Origin: Brevibacillus brevis
Lineage (GTDB): Bacteria > Bacillota > Bacilli > Brevibacillales > Brevibacillaceae
Direction: 5' to 3'
NCBI RefSeq assembly: GCF_001039275.2
Contig: NZ_CP030117.1
Location: 1,385,501 to 1,449,500 of the forward strand
DNA length: 64,000 nt
Position numbers and translations under genes: made by a program
Shown: piece after piece, positions 27,157-37,295 of the stretch
Numbering within the stretch: the stretch's first letter is position 1
Layout of the letters: each line of letters opens with the position of its first letter
The notes under the pieces: generated by a model
Database searches by the model: none
Seen by the model: only the letters and a program-made list of their open reading frames with translations
Told to the model about the DNA's origin: nothing

Positions 27157-28911
27157 ATGTTAAGGAAAGCAAAAATCGTGTGTACCATTGGACCGGCGAG
27201 TGAATCGGTTGAAACACTGAAAAAATTGATTGAATCCGGAATGAACGTAGCCCGTTTGAATTTCTCGCACGGTTCCCATGAGGAGCATGCGGCGCGAATT
27301 GTAAACATTCGTCAGGCGTCAAAAGAAACCGGGAAACCTGTTGCAATCCTGCTGGATACAAAAGGTCCTGAAATCCGCACGGGTACGCTCGCAGTAGATG
27401 CAGTCGAGCTCGTAGAAGGAAATACGCTGATCCTCACCACTGAGGAAGTAGCAGGAACTGCGGAGCGCGTCTCCATTACGTATCCGGAATTGCCTCGTGA
27501 TGTAAATATCGGTGATACGATCTTGATCGACGACGGTTTGATCGGGTTGACTGTACAGGAAGTGAGTGACACCGAAATCGTCTGCTTGATCAAAAACGGT
27601 GGAACACTGAAGAGCAAAAAAGGCGTCAATGTTCCAGGCGTCAAAATCAACTTGCCTGGTATCACAGAAAAAGATGCACAGGATATCGAATTCGGTATTG
27701 AACAAGGAGTTGATTTCATTGCGGCTTCCTTCGTCCGAAAAGCATCGGATATCTTGGAGATTCGCCAAATCCTGGAGCGCCATAACGTGCGTATCGATAT
27801 TATCGCGAAAATCGAAAACCAGGAAGGTGTCGATAACGTAGACGAAATTCTGGTAGTAACAGATGGAATCATGGTTGCGCGTGGTGATTTGGGCGTAGAG
27901 ATTCCGGCAGAAGAAGTACCACTTGTCCAGAAGAAGCTGATCAAGAAGTGTAACGAACTCGCGAAGCCTGTCATTACGGCGACACAAATGCTCGATTCTA
28001 TGCAGCGCAACCCGCGCCCGACACGTGCGGAAGCGAGTGACGTTGCGAATGCCATTTTCGATGGTACAGACGCGATCATGCTCTCCGGAGAGACGGCTGC
28101 CGGTAAATACCCGGTTGAGTCTGTTGAAACCATGGTGCGCATTGCTGTACGTGCAGAGCAGGAGCTGAATTATCGCGAGATCTTGTACGCACAAGCACAG
28201 CTCAAACAAGTGACGATTACCGATGCCATCAGCCAAGCTGTATCCAATGCAGCACTGGATCTGGACGCAGCGGCAATCATTACGGCGACCGAAAGCGGAC
28301 ACACTGCTCGTATGGTATCAAAGTTCCGTCCAAAAGCACCTATCGTGGCTGTAACGCCACATGAAGCGATTATTCGCCGTCTTGCACTCGTAAATGGCGT
28401 GTATCCGGTGAAGGGCGAAATGGCGAATACAACCGACGAAATGCTGGAGATGTCTGTTCAGGAGGCGCTCGATGCAGGCTTCGTTCGTCATGGCGATCTC
28501 GTTGTGATCACAGCAGGCGTGCCTGTGCGTGAAGTTGGGACAACGAACCTGATGAAAATCCACGTCATTGGCGATGTGGTAGCAAAAGGACAGGGAATCG
28601 GCCGTAAAGTTGTCACAAACAAGGTAGTGATTGCCAGATCCGCCGAAGAGGCGCTGGCTAAGGTAGAAGAAGGGGCGATCCTGGTAACCATCGGTACCGA
28701 CTCCGATATGATTGAAGCGTTTGGCAAGGCTGGAGCGGTGATTTGCGAAGAGGGCGGGCTTACCTCTCACGCAGCCATCGTAGGCCTGAATCTCGGCGTT
28801 CCAGTCATCGTAGGGGTGCAATTTGCTACGGATGTATTGAAGGACGGGCAAATCGTAACAGTGGATTCTGAGCGTGGGCATATTTACTCAGGACATGCCC
28901 GGATTCTGTAG
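27157..28911 (+). CDS. pyk: Pyruvate kinase with C-terminal PEP-utilizer domain
   Basis: Pyruvate kinase makes ATP and pyruvate from PEP and ADP. At 584 residues it has the Bacillus-type architecture: barrel domain ([57 protein letters not shown]), B domain, C domain, and an extra C-terminal domain with [11 protein letters not shown], the His motif of PEP-utilizing enzymes. AGGAGG at 27141 sets the ATG at 27157. The open frame runs further upstream inside pfkA only by chance. Confidence 0.97.
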   Translation: MLRKAKIVCTIGPASESVETLKKLIESGMNVARLNFSHGSHEEHAARIVNIRQASKETGKPVAILLDTKGPEIRTGTLAVDAVELVEGNTLILTTEEVAGTAERVSITYPELPRDVNIGDTILIDDGLIGLTVQEVSDTEIVCLIKNGGTLKSKKGVNVPGVKINLPGITEKDAQDIEFGIEQGVDFIAASFVRKASDILEIRQILERHNVRIDIIAKIENQEGVDNVDEILVVTDGIMVARGDLGVEIPAEEVPLVQKKLIKKCNELAKPVITATQMLDSMQRNPRPTRAEASDVANAIFDGTDAIMLSGETAAGKYPVESVETMVRIAVRAEQELNYREILYAQAQLKQVTITDAISQAVSNAALDLDAAAIITATESGHTARMVSKFRPKAPIVAVTPHEAIIRRLALVNGVYPVKGEMANTTDEMLEMSVQEALDAGFVRHGDLVVITAGVPVREVGTTNLMKIHVIGDVVAKGQGIGRKVVTNKVVIARSAEEALAKVEEGAILVTIGTDSDMIEAFGKAGAVICEEGGLTSHAAIVGLNLGVPVIVGVQFATDVLKDGQIVTVDSERGHIYSGHARIL

Positions 28912-28946
28912 GTAATACTACTCATATTTAATGAAGAATGCCTCTG

Positions 28947-28973
28947 AAGGGTGACCAAGCGTCACCCTTTTTT
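28947..28973 (+). terminator. Intrinsic terminator after pyk
   Basis: AAGGGTGAC pairs with GTCACCCTT around CAAGC and runs into a T tract. Confidence 0.92.
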
Positions 28974-29240
28974 GGCTTGGTATAAAAAGGATTAGCCGAC
29001 GAACTGCCTGATAAGTTTTACCAGATAACGGTGATTATTAGGTGGTGCAAAGCAAGTGGGAATCTGTTAAAATCGGTCGGTGGCTTTGTGTCAGGACGGA
29101 TGAAATCCATACGTTCGGAGTTTCCAAATCATGACAGAATGGATGTTATAGCGCTCGTTGCCAGGAAAAGGCTGAACATAGAACTGCCCTTTTGTACATC
29201 CAATGTTCGGGATTTTGTGTCAAGTGTTTTTTTAGAGCGA
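28974..29240. other. Intergenic region without a recognised gene
   Basis: An 84-codon open frame at 29031-29285 lacks a ribosome binding site, runs through the nrdJ promoter and looks random. I looked for a cobalamin riboswitch because nrdJ is B12-dependent, but no canonical B12 box or matching fold was found. Confidence 0.5.
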
Positions 29241-29288
29241 ACACAACATCTAGTATTGTCGAAAATTATTTCGCACAATATATAGGTA
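29241..29288 (+). promoter_or_regulatory. nrdJ promoter covered by two NrdR-type boxes
   Basis: TTGTCG (29256-29261), 17 bp and TATATA (29279-29284) form the promoter. Two 16-mers related to ACACAATATATAGTGT, ACACAACATCTAGTAT (29241-29256) and GCACAATATATAGGTA (29273-29288), start 32 bp apart, three helical turns, and touch the -35 and cover the -10. This is the usual layout of NrdR repression sites. Confidence 0.75.
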
Positions 29289-29352
29289 AAACTATTGAGT
29301 TTTACAGATAAAGATAGTTAACTAGAGAGGAAAGATTCGAAGGAGGAACGAT

Positions 29353-31614
29353 ATGCTGGCGACCGAAACCGTATCCCGAACTCAATTTTTGCGGGATGAA
29401 TTCTTAGATCAATATCCTGATTTTCCGATCCATATGAGTCCTCTGGGACAATTTGTTTACTACCGTACTTATTCTCGTTTTGTACCGGAAAAAGGAAGAC
29501 GGGAAACGTGGAAAGAAACTTGCCGCCGCTCGGTGGATTACAATATTAAGCTGGCTTATCAGCATTTGAACAAAATCGGAATGTACGCCGATTCTCGCGC
29601 AATGGAAAAAGAGGCAGAAGGCTTGTTTGACAACATGTTCAACCTTCGCCAGTTTTTGTCTGGCCGTACCTTGTGGGTTGGCGGTGCAGACAACGGCGTA
29701 GCGGATTTGTATCCGTTGGCGAACTTCAACTGCTCTTTCCTGAACATCAAGTCTTGGGATGACTTGGGAGATTTGTTCTACCTTCTGTTGGTAGGAACTG
29801 GCGTAGGCTTTAAATGCACGAAGGAAATGGCTGCTGGACTGGGCCCGATTCGCACGAATGTTTCGCTGCTTTCTTCTGAATACAGACCGCTGCCAAAGCA
29901 TCAACGCCTGGAGCGTTCTGAGCTGAATGTACTGGATAACGGCTTTGCCAAGATTTATGTAGGAGACAGTAAAGAAGGCTGGGTAGAATCCCTCCGTCTC
30001 TACCTGCAAATTTTGACAGATTCCACTTACGAACACATTCACACTGTGAAAATCTCTTATAACAGCGTACGTCCAAAAGGCGAGCGACTGAAGCGTTTTG
30101 GCGGTACTGCTAGTGGTCATGAGCCGCTTCGTGAAATGTTTGAAGGAATCGATAAAGTGTTGAAAAACCAAATCGACCAGCACTTGGCAGCGATCGAGAG
30201 TGATGAAAAAGGATACGGTAAAATCCGTCCGATACATATTCTCGACATTGGAAATCTCATCGGAGCAAACGTCGTAGTAGGTGGCGTGCGCCGTACAGCG
30301 GAAATTTTCCTGTTCGATCACGATGATTACGAGTGCATGCTGGCGAAATACGGCATCAACGGCTTCTGGACAGAGGATCAGTTGAACCACCACCGTCGTG
30401 TGGGCGAGCTGTTGGGTGAGCACAAGCCTGTTTGGTTTGACAGCATTCAAAAAGTAGGAGACGGACGCTTCGGTCTGGATCACCGCCGCATGTCCAACAA
30501 CTCCATCGCTTTTACTAAACAACCGACCAAGCCATTCTTGAACCTCGTGTTCACTTTGATGCAATTGGAAGGCGAACCAGGCTTCATCAACCTGGAAGAA
30601 GCGAACCGTCGTCGTCCAAATGCAGAGGGCTTGAACCCTTGTGCAGAAATCCTGCTCGATTCTTATGGCGTCTGCAATCTGACGACAGTCAATCTGGTTG
30701 AATTCGTGAAGGATCGCGAGGATGGCTCCAAGTATCTGGATCTCGATGGCTTGCTGGAAGCACAACGCAAATCTGCTCGTGCCGGTCTTCGCATGACGCT
30801 GGTTACGCTGGAACTGCCGCATTGGGATACCGTTCAACAGCGTGACCGTTTGCTCGGAACTTCCCTTACTGGTGTGAAGGATGCGCTGGCATCCCTTGGC
30901 TATACAGAAGAGAAAGAGCTCGAACTGCTGCGCAAGCTGGGCGATGCTGCTCGTGACGAGGCGAACCGTTATGCATATGAGCTGCGTGTGAACTCTCCAC
31001 TCTTGGTAACGACAGTGAAGCCGGAAGGTACGCTGTCTCAGGTTGCTGGTGGTGTCTCCAGCGGTCTGCACTGGTCCCATTCGCCGTACTACATCCGCCG
31101 CATTCGCATCAATGCTGAGGATCCATTGGCAAAAGCGGTACAAACTCTCGGCTGGACAGTCAACCCAGAGGTAGGAACACCAGGCGAAACATATGAAGAG
31201 CGCATGGCAAATGCACGTACACTCGTGATCGATTTCCCTGTAGCATCGGGCGCAGAAGAAACGAAGAACGAAGTAAGTGCAAAACGCCAATTCGATACGT
31301 ACTTCCGTTTCCAAAAAGAATATACCGAGCACAACTCTTCTAACACCATTACGGTACGCAAGGAAGAGTGGGTAGAAGTAGAAGACATCGTTTACGATAA
31401 CTGGGATAATTTCGTAGGTGTATCTTTCTTGCAATTGGATGGCGGAAACTACCAATTGGCTCCATATGAAGAGTGCACCAAAGAACAGTACGAGGCATTG
31501 AAGCAGTCCATGAAGCCATTTGATCCTGCGATTTTGCAGCAGTATGAAACCGGCGGCGAGGCTGATCTGTCCACGGCTGAATCTTGCGAAGGCGGAGCTT
31601 GCCCGATTCGTTAA
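29353..31614 (+). CDS. nrdJ: Adenosylcobalamin-dependent (class II) ribonucleoside-triphosphate reductase
   Basis: This enzyme reduces ribonucleotides to deoxyribonucleotides using a radical from adenosylcobalamin. The 753-residue protein resembles the monomeric Lactobacillus-type reductase in length and motifs: [14 protein letters not shown] (first active-site Cys), [21 protein letters not shown] (radical Cys and partner Glu), [31 protein letters not shown], and a C-terminal Cys pair CEGGACPIR that is re-reduced by thioredoxin. GGAGG precedes the ATG. Because it is class II it works with or without oxygen but needs B12. It replaces nothing in the B. subtilis order, where nrdEF lie elsewhere. 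Confidence 0.95.
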   Translation: MLATETVSRTQFLRDEFLDQYPDFPIHMSPLGQFVYYRTYSRFVPEKGRRETWKETCRRSVDYNIKLAYQHLNKIGMYADSRAMEKEAEGLFDNMFNLRQFLSGRTLWVGGADNGVADLYPLANFNCSFLNIKSWDDLGDLFYLLLVGTGVGFKCTKEMAAGLGPIRTNVSLLSSEYRPLPKHQRLERSELNVLDNGFAKIYVGDSKEGWVESLRLYLQILTDSTYEHIHTVKISYNSVRPKGERLKRFGGTASGHEPLREMFEGIDKVLKNQIDQHLAAIESDEKGYGKIRPIHILDIGNLIGANVVVGGVRRTAEIFLFDHDDYECMLAKYGINGFWTEDQLNHHRRVGELLGEHKPVWFDSIQKVGDGRFGLDHRRMSNNSIAFTKQPTKPFLNLVFTLMQLEGEPGFINLEEANRRRPNAEGLNPCAEILLDSYGVCNLTTVNLVEFVKDREDGSKYLDLDGLLEAQRKSARAGLRMTLVTLELPHWDTVQQRDRLLGTSLTGVKDALASLGYTEEKELELLRKLGDAARDEANRYAYELRVNSPLLVTTVKPEGTLSQVAGGVSSGLHWSHSPYYIRRIRINAEDPLAKAVQTLGWTVNPEVGTPGETYEERMANARTLVIDFPVASGAEETKNEVSAKRQFDTYFRFQKEYTEHNSSNTITVRKEEWVEVEDIVYDNWDNFVGVSFLQLDGGNYQLAPYEECTKEQYEALKQSMKPFDPAILQQYETGGEADLSTAESCEGGACPIR

Positions 31615-31633
31615 GTGATCCAAATAAATAAAG

Positions 31634-31671
31634 ACAGGGGGAGACTGGAGGAAACAGTCTGCCCCTGTTTT
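31634..31671 (+). terminator. Intrinsic terminator after nrdJ
   Basis: ACAGGGG-AGACTG pairs with CAGTCT-CCCCTGT and runs into TTTT. Confidence 0.92.
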
Positions 31672-31691
31672 GTTGTATGCGGCTGTAGTGG

Positions 31692-31890
31692 AGAGAAGAA
31701 TATTTCCAGTCTAGCCTCCAGGCTCCGTCCTGCTGGGGGCTGGGACTGTCCGCTCCGAAGGGATTCGCGGGGAAACGCAAAAGTGGTAGCCGCTACGTCG
31801 CATGGGCACGGTTGCGTTTCTTTTGCCCGCGAATCCCTTCTCACACTCGGTAGGACTCACAAGTCGCTACGTCTGGAAATATTCTTCTCT
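31692..31890 (+). repeat. Intergenic inverted-repeat element type A, copy 2
   Basis: AGAGAAGAATATTTCCAG pairs exactly with CTGGAAATATTCTTCTCT at the right end. A second inner inverted repeat (GAAGGGATTCGCGGG at 31757-31771 with CCCGCGAATCCCTTC at 31826-31840) is present. CGCTACGT occurs at 31791-31798 and 31865-31872. The element begins 20 bp after the nrdJ terminator. Confidence 0.85.
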
Positions 31891-31951
31891 GTCGGAACTG
31901 ATTATGTTCTTCCATCTTTTAAAAAATCGGATCACACGGAAAGCTCGTAGA

Positions 31952-32149
31952 GGAAACAGGAGAAATAAGCGAAGATCTTAGGGACGCCGACCGAGACGGA
32001 GTGCAAAAAGCGAAACACGCTCTTAAGCGTCCACCTCTGAGACACATCCTGAATGGACTACTTTGGACGCGGTTTCGCTTTTTGCATGGAGTCGGGCAGT
32101 CAATCCCTCAGGGGGTGGCCCTAGAAGCTGAGCGTTTTCTCCTGTTTCC
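31952..32149 (+). repeat. Intergenic inverted-repeat element type B, copy 2
   Basis: GGAAACAGGAGAAA pairs with TTTCTCCTGTTTCC. Compared with copy 1 it contains an extra inner segment of about 80 bp flanked by GGACGC, with an inner inverted repeat TGCAAAAAGCGAAAC (32002-32016) and GTTTCGCTTTTTGCA (32072-32086). It follows type A copy 2, the same order as in copy 1. Confidence 0.82.
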
Positions 32150-32224
32150 TCCCCACCACAACAGCAACGTATTTTCTTGTCCTTGTATGGTACAATCATC
32201 CTATAGAGAAAGGAGCGATCCAAT

Positions 32225-32656
32225 ATGACTCCCATTATTCATTCCCATCGATTGCGTGTCCGCTATGGCGAAACCGATCAGATGGGTGTGGTCTACCATA
32301 CGAATTACTTGAACTGGTTTGAAGTAGGACGAACAGAATTGATTCGCCATGCGGGGATCACCTATCGTGAGCTGGAGGAAAAAGGCGTACTTCTGCCTGT
32401 CACAGATGCGAACATCTCTTACAAACAGCCCGCCCGCTATGACGATGAGGTAGAAATACGGACGAGAGTAAAAGAGCTCAGTCCTGTCCGTCTCACTTTT
32501 GCATACGAGATTGTTAGATTGCCTGACCAACAGCCGTTGGTCTCAGGAGAGACGATGCATGTATTTACCAACACAGCTTTGAGGCCGATTCGCTTGTCAC
32601 GAGCCGAGCCTGACATCTATGATTGGTTGGACTCCCAGCATAAAGGAGGGGAATAA
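32225..32656 (+). CDS. YbgC/FadM-family acyl-CoA thioesterase
   Basis: The 143-residue protein is a single hotdog domain with the 4-hydroxybenzoyl-CoA thioesterase signature VRYGETDQMGVVYHTNYLNW (catalytic Asp18) and FEVGRTE. Such enzymes hydrolyse acyl-CoA thioesters; the physiological acyl group is not predictable. GAAAGGAG precedes the ATG, and fxsA starts 2 bp after the stop, so both form an operon. Confidence 0.88.
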   Translation: MTPIIHSHRLRVRYGETDQMGVVYHTNYLNWFEVGRTELIRHAGITYRELEEKGVLLPVTDANISYKQPARYDDEVEIRTRVKELSPVRLTFAYEIVRLPDQQPLVSGETMHVFTNTALRPIRLSRAEPDIYDWLDSQHKGGE

Positions 32657-32658
32657 GC

Positions 32659-33054
32659 ATGTTCCGCTTTTTTGCCATTCTATTTGTCGTTGCGTTTGGA
32701 TTAGAGCTTTGGGGGCTTATTACCATTGGATCGTGGATCGGTGGTTGGAATACAGTCGTGCTCGTCATTCTCACGGGGATATTGGGGGCTTGGCTCGCAA
32801 GACAGCAGGGGATGCAAGTATTCCGGATGCTCCAACACCAGTTGTCGCGTGGGCAAATGCCTACGGATTCACTTATCGATGGTGTTTTGATTTTGATCGG
32901 TGGCATTTTGCTCTTGTTGCCTGGATTCGTCACGGATGTGATTGGACTGGTCTTCCTCATTCCGTACACACGGATGATTATTCGTCATCTGTTGAAGCGT
33001 TGGCTGTGGAATCTCATCTCGTCTGGTCGTGTTCAATTGTTTTTCCGCCGCTAA
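32659..33054 (+). CDS. fxsA: FxsA family membrane protein
   Basis: The 131-residue protein has the FxsA pattern: N-terminal membrane segments (FRFFAILFVVAFGLELWGLI, WNTVVLVILTGILGAWLA), the RQQGMQVF stretch, then ILIGGILLLLPGFVTDVIGLVFLIPYTR and a basic tail. FxsA in E. coli is linked to phage F exclusion; its role here is unknown. The ATG follows GGAGGGG at the end of the thioesterase gene. It is the ortholog of B. subtilis ytzA/fxsA between pyk and ytvI. Confidence 0.87.
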   Translation: MFRFFAILFVVAFGLELWGLITIGSWIGGWNTVVLVILTGILGAWLARQQGMQVFRMLQHQLSRGQMPTDSLIDGVLILIGGILLLLPGFVTDVIGLVFLIPYTRMIIRHLLKRWLWNLISSGRVQLFFRR

Positions 33055-33075
33055 TACAGTACAGATATTCCCTAT

Positions 33076-33129
33076 AAAAAAAGAATCGCTTCGAGCTGTG
33101 TGACAAGCTGCTCGCAAGCGGTTCTTTTT
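33076..33129. terminator. Bidirectional intrinsic terminator between fxsA and ytvI
   Basis: AAAAAGAATCGCTT-GAGC pairs with GCTC-AAGCG-TTCTTTTT, with A and T runs on both sides, between two convergent genes. Confidence 0.88.
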
Positions 33130-33137
33130 ACGTTGGG

Positions 33138-34268
33138 TCAGGTTTTCTTTCCACGGATGTAGCCCCATACATCGACGAAGACGTTAGCTTTTACCAAAGC
33201 ATTGATCATGACAAGTGAAACAGGTCCGATGATCAAGCCCAGGAATCCGAACAATTGGAGGCCAACAAACAGCGCGACTAGCGTGAGGAGAGGGTCGAGA
33301 CCGACGTTTTCCGCAACGACTTTTGGCTCGATAATTTGACGGAAAATCAATACGACCCCGTACAAAATGGATAAGCCGATGACCATCGTGTAATTGCCTT
33401 TGAAAAACATGTAGATGATCCAAGGAACAAAGACCGTCCCTGTCCCAAGATAAGGCAAGAGATCGACCAAGCCCGTGATCAAGCCAATCGTTATTGCGTA
33501 TTCGACACGCATGAACAACAGACCAATAATCACGATGGCGGCGGTTAAGGAGATGAGAGTCAACTGCGCCTTGACGAACCCGAACAAGGCATTGCGCAAA
33601 TCGATAAAAATCTGATCGAGACGACTGTTTACTCCTTTTGGCAAAAGACGACGAGCCCGCGCTTCCCAAAGAGCAAAATCTTTGGAGATAAAGAACGCAC
33701 CCATGATGGAAATGACGGAGACTGTTGCCATATTCGGGAGTGAGACAAGCAGATTTTTCAATCCATCCAGAAATTTGACGATCAAGTCCTGCCCGACATT
33801 CGTGATGGTCGAGATCGCACTGCCTACCGTACTGGTAAGCTTATCCTTATAACTTGGATCGAGCTGATCATAAAACCACTGAATCTGATTGTAAATGCCC
33901 ATCAAGAAGTCTTGAGAAATCGTATTTTGCAAATAATGGGCCAGCTCCTGTGCAACGACTGGCAAGCGTTTGGCCAGCTCTCCGATTTCCACGACCGTTT
34001 CCGTGATAATCAGTGTGACCACTCCACCAGCGAGCAGCATCAAAACCAAGAGCGCGATAATGACCGAAAGCCAGCGTGGAATCCTGAACTTTTTCGTCAT
34101 GAACGTAACTGGTTTATTGATGATGAGCGCAATGACTAAAGCGATTATAAATGGGTACAGTAAGGGTGTTGCGTGTTGGAATACCCAAATCCCTACATAG
34201 ACAAGCAGGCAAACCCATAACAAGCGAATGATTTGAAAGAGGCGCTCTACCCAGTTTTCCTGATTCAA
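33138..34268 (-). CDS. ytvI: YtvI-type AI-2E family membrane protein (sporulation)
   Basis: The 376-residue protein has about eight membrane segments in the AI-2E transporter family pattern: two near the N-terminus, a soluble region (about 80-150), then a C-terminal cluster ending with LFVGLQLFGFLGLIIGPVSLVMINAL. The motif DLLPYLGTGTVFVPW is typical of the family. B. subtilis YtvI, at the same locus, is annotated as a sporulation integral membrane protein. The transported substrate is unknown. Confidence 0.88.
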   Translation of the reverse strand: MNQENWVERLFQIIRLLWVCLLVYVGIWVFQHATPLLYPFIIALVIALIINKPVTFMTKKFRIPRWLSVIIALLVLMLLAGGVVTLIITETVVEIGELAKRLPVVAQELAHYLQNTISQDFLMGIYNQIQWFYDQLDPSYKDKLTSTVGSAISTITNVGQDLIVKFLDGLKNLLVSLPNMATVSVISIMGAFFISKDFALWEARARRLLPKGVNSRLDQIFIDLRNALFGFVKAQLTLISLTAAIVIIGLLFMRVEYAITIGLITGLVDLLPYLGTGTVFVPWIIYMFFKGNYTMVIGLSILYGVVLIFRQIIEPKVVAENVGLDPLLTLVALFVGLQLFGFLGLIIGPVSLVMINALVKANVFVDVWGYIRGKKT

Positions 34269-34406
34269 ACGATTTCTCCTTTCCGCCGCGAAGGTGCGAA
34301 CAAAATACTGATGTTTCTATTATGCAGCATGCCCGATAGGTGGAGCAAGAATCGCGAAAAAACAAAACTCCGTTTCACCCTTCGAAACATTTTTTCGCCA
34401 ACCTTA

Positions 34407-34435
34407 TTCACAAAATCGCAATAATCTTTTATAAT
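34407..34435 (+). promoter_or_regulatory. citZ promoter
   Basis: TTCACA, 17 bp and TATAAT form a clear sigma-A promoter about 260 bp before citZ, so the transcript would carry a leader of about 250 nt. No CcpC box (ATAA-N7-TTAT) or catabolite-responsive element could be confirmed. Confidence 0.65.
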
Positions 34436-34584
34436 TGGGTCGTCTTAGTGGATTCTTTTCTCTCGCCTCTCCCCTTACACGAGCGTCATTTTCATGTACG
34501 ACCTTGTGAGGATTTGCGTGGATACATTCCCTGTCAAGAGTGGTGGATGAAAGAAACCGCTGCTTACAATTTCATAGATAGGAT

Positions 34585-34609
34585 GTTCAAAAAATCGTCT
34601 TTTTTGAAC
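34585..34609 (+). repeat. Perfect inverted repeat in the citZ leader
   Basis: GTTCAAAAAA pairs with TTTTTTGAAC around TCGTC. The stem is AT-rich and lies about 150 nt into the expected leader, 85 bp before citZ. An open frame of 105 codons across this region is not supported by a ribosome binding site. Confidence 0.6.
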
Positions 34610-34693
34610 CTGATTAGGTCGTTTATCAGTCATGGCGGACAAGCGAAGACTGGATAAGCACTACTACTTGAGTGGAAAAGGAGAGGGAGTTCT

Positions 34694-35806
34694 ATGACAA
34701 CTACTCGTGGACTTGAAGGCGTTGTTGCCGCTCAATCATCCATCTGTTCGATCGTCGATGGGGTTCTTTGCTATGGCGGGATCAACATCGATGAGCTGGC
34801 AGAACATGCAACTTTTGAAGAGGTTGTATATTTGCTCTGGCATGGAGCGTTACCGAAGCGTGATCAGCTAGACGCTTTGAAAAAACAATTGGGTGAAAAT
34901 GCAGCAGTGGCCCAAGAAGTGCTGGAAAGCATTCGCCACTATCCTAAAGGCGTACATCCAATGGCGGCGTTGCGCACAGCTGTCTCTTCGCTAGCGCTCT
35001 ACGACACAGAAGCGCAAGATATGTCTCCTGAAGCCAACTATCGGAAATCTATCCGTCTGATGGCACAAACTCCTACCTTGATCGCTGCTTACGAGCGTAT
35101 GCGTAAAGGTCTGGAGCCAGTAGCTCCACGTGCAGATTTCACGATTGCACAAAACTTCCTCTACATGCTTACAGGCCAAGAGCCAACAGAAACAGCAGTA
35201 AAAGCGTTTGACGTTGCTCTGATCCTGCATGCTGACCATGAGTTTAATGCATCTACATTCTCTGCTCGCGTAACTGTTGCGACTCTGACTGACATTTATT
35301 CCGGTATCGTGTCTGCAATCGGTACACTCAAAGGCCCTCTGCATGGCGGCGCTAATGAAGCAGTAGCGAAAATGCTGAACGAAATCGGCGGCATGGCTAA
35401 TGTAGAGTCCTATATCCGCACCAAGCTGGATAACAAGGAAAAAATCATGGGCTTCGGACACCGTGTATACAAAGATGGTGACCCACGTGCGAAATGGCTG
35501 AAAGAAATGTCCAAAGCACTGACCGCGCAAATCGGTCGTCCTGAGCTGTTTGAGATGTCTGTGAAGATTGATGAAATGATTTCCGGCGAAAAAGGCTTGA
35601 AACCAAACGTTGACTTCTACTCCGCATCTGTTTACATTTCACTCGGTCTCGAAACAGACCTGTTCACACCGATCTTTGCCATCAGCCGTATGTCCGGTTG
35701 GACGGCTCACATCATGGAACAGTATGAAAATAATCGCCTGATCCGTCCTCGCGCGGATTACACCGGTCCGGTCAACCAACACTACGTTCCAATTGACCGC
35801 CGCTAA
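34694..35806 (+). CDS. citZ: Citrate synthase
   Basis: Citrate synthase condenses oxaloacetate and acetyl-CoA. The 370-residue protein has the family active-site His in GPLHGGANEAV, the second His in GFGHRVYKDGDPRAK, and the catalytic Asp in NVDFYSASVY. Length and position before icd and mdh match CitZ of B. subtilis, the main TCA enzyme. AGAGGGAG precedes the ATG. Confidence 0.96.
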   Translation: MTTTRGLEGVVAAQSSICSIVDGVLCYGGINIDELAEHATFEEVVYLLWHGALPKRDQLDALKKQLGENAAVAQEVLESIRHYPKGVHPMAALRTAVSSLALYDTEAQDMSPEANYRKSIRLMAQTPTLIAAYERMRKGLEPVAPRADFTIAQNFLYMLTGQEPTETAVKAFDVALILHADHEFNASTFSARVTVATLTDIYSGIVSAIGTLKGPLHGGANEAVAKMLNEIGGMANVESYIRTKLDNKEKIMGFGHRVYKDGDPRAKWLKEMSKALTAQIGRPELFEMSVKIDEMISGEKGLKPNVDFYSASVYISLGLETDLFTPIFAISRMSGWTAHIMEQYENNRLIRPRADYTGPVNQHYVPIDRR

Positions 35807-35873
35807 GAACTCGCTATTTTCGAGCGTGGAGGGCAGGTCGTCAGCCAGGCTGATCGCTCCTGAGCGCAAGCTT

Positions 35874-35921
35874 GAGAACTACCACAAGTGGGTGGTAGTT
35901 CTCCTACGTCTGGAAATATTC
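35874..35921 (+). repeat. citZ-icd intergenic hairpin plus type A end remnant
   Basis: GAGAACTACC (35874-35883) pairs with GGTAGTTCTC (35894-35903) with no T run after it, so it may be a processing or stability element. Immediately after it CTACGTCTGGAAATATTC (35904-35921) is identical to the right end of type A copy 2, as if only one end of such an element is left. Confidence 0.6.
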
Positions 35922-35959
35922 ATAATCACCAAATATATATAACACTGGAGGGATTTTTT

Positions 35960-37243
35960 GTGTTTAAAAACCTGACGCAACCAACTGTAGGCGAAAAAAT
36001 TACTGTGGATAACGGTAAACTGGTAGTTCCAAACAATCCGGTCATTCCTTTCATCGAGGGTGACGGTACTGGCCCTGATATCTGGAAAGCTTCTGTTCGC
36101 GTTCTGGATGCAGCTGTAGAAAAAGCTTACAAAGGCGAGAAGAAAATCGCTTGGTTCGAAGTATTCGCAGGTGAAAAATCCTTCAACCAATACAGCGAGT
36201 GGCTGCCAGAAGATACGCTGACTGCTGTTCGTGAATACCTGATCGCAATCAAAGGTCCTTTGACTACACCAGTAGGCGGCGGTATCCGTTCTATCAACGT
36301 AGCACTGCGTCAAGAGCTGGATCTGTATGCTTGCGTACGTCCTGTTCAATACTTCGATGGCGTTCCATCCCCAGTGAAACATCCTGAATTGACTGACATG
36401 GTAATCTTCCGCGAGAACACTGAAGACATCTACGCTGGCGTAGAGTGGGCTGAAGGTACTCCAGAAGTGAAAAAAGTAATCGACTTCCTGCAAAACGAAA
36501 TGGGCGTGAAGAAAATCCGCTTCCCAGAAACTTCTGGTATCGGTATCAAGCCTGTTTCCAAAGATGGTACAGAGCGTCTGGTTCGTGCAGCAATCGATTA
36601 TGCAATCGACAACAAGCGCAAATCCGTTACCCTCGTACACAAAGGTAACATCATGAAGTTCACGGAAGGTGCGTTCAAAAGCTGGGGTTATGCACTGGCT
36701 GAAGCAGAATACGGCGACAAAGTGTTCACTTGGGCACAATACGATCGTATCAAAGCTGAAGGCGGCGACGCTGACAAAGCACAAAAAGAAGCAGAAGCAG
36801 CTGGCAAAATCATCGTGAAAGATGTTATCGCTGACGCGTTCCTGCAACAAATCCTGACTCGTCCAGCTGAGTACGATGTAGTAGCAACACTCAACCTGAA
36901 CGGTGACTATGTATCTGACGCACTAGCTGCACAAGTAGGCGGTATCGGTATCGCTCCAGGTGCAAACATCAACTACCTGACTGGTCATGCGATCTTCGAA
37001 GCAACTCATGGTACAGCTCCGAAATACGCTGGTCTGGACAAAGTAAACCCATCCTCCGTGATCCTGTCCGGAGAAATGATGCTGCGTCACCTGGGCTGGA
37101 ACGAAGCTGCTGACCTGATCATCAACTCCATGGAAAAAACCATCTCCGCGAAAACAGTAACATACGATTTCGCTCGTCTGATGGAAGGCGCACAAGAACT
37201 GAAATGCTCCGAGTTTGCTGACGCTCTGATTCAAAACATGTAA
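35960..37243 (+). CDS. icd: Isocitrate dehydrogenase (NADP)
   Basis: The 427-residue enzyme oxidatively decarboxylates isocitrate to 2-oxoglutarate. Substrate-binding Ser/Arg residues lie in [23 protein letters not shown], and [15 protein letters not shown] and [23 protein letters not shown] are typical. HGTAPKYAG has the Lys-Tyr pair of NADP-specific enzymes. The start is GTG 35960 after GGAGGG; the open frame further upstream comes from the intergenic hairpin and repeat remnant. mdh follows 52 bp downstream. Confidence 0.96.
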   Translation: MFKNLTQPTVGEKITVDNGKLVVPNNPVIPFIEGDGTGPDIWKASVRVLDAAVEKAYKGEKKIAWFEVFAGEKSFNQYSEWLPEDTLTAVREYLIAIKGPLTTPVGGGIRSINVALRQELDLYACVRPVQYFDGVPSPVKHPELTDMVIFRENTEDIYAGVEWAEGTPEVKKVIDFLQNEMGVKKIRFPETSGIGIKPVSKDGTERLVRAAIDYAIDNKRKSVTLVHKGNIMKFTEGAFKSWGYALAEAEYGDKVFTWAQYDRIKAEGGDADKAQKEAEAAGKIIVKDVIADAFLQQILTRPAEYDVVATLNLNGDYVSDALAAQVGGIGIAPGANINYLTGHAIFEATHGTAPKYAGLDKVNPSSVILSGEMMLRHLGWNEAADLIINSMEKTISAKTVTYDFARLMEGAQELKCSEFADALIQNM

Positions 37244-37295
37244 GATAGATTTGGATACAAATTTTTACACTTACATTTTTGGAGGGGAATAGTTC

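Noticed and set aside
27312-28302. Minus-strand open frames opposite pyk (276 and 327 codons)
   Set aside because: Shadows of the strongly biased pyk coding sequence without start signals.
28974-29240. Cobalamin riboswitch upstream of nrdJ
   Set aside because: GGGAATCTGTTAAAATC is only a faint resemblance; the conserved B12 box and core helices are not found, and a B12-off switch would make little sense for a B12-dependent enzyme.
29404-31623. 739-codon open frame on the minus strand opposite nrdJ
   Set aside because: It is fully antisense to a clear class II reductase, has no ribosome binding site or domain, and results from the codon bias of the sense gene.
31615-32228. Open frames across repeat elements A2 and B2
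   Set aside because: They follow the palindromic repeats, are not conserved among copies and lack ribosome binding sites.
34340-34657. 105-codon open frame in the citZ leader
   Set aside because: It runs through the promoter and the hairpin, has no ribosome binding site and no protein-like features.
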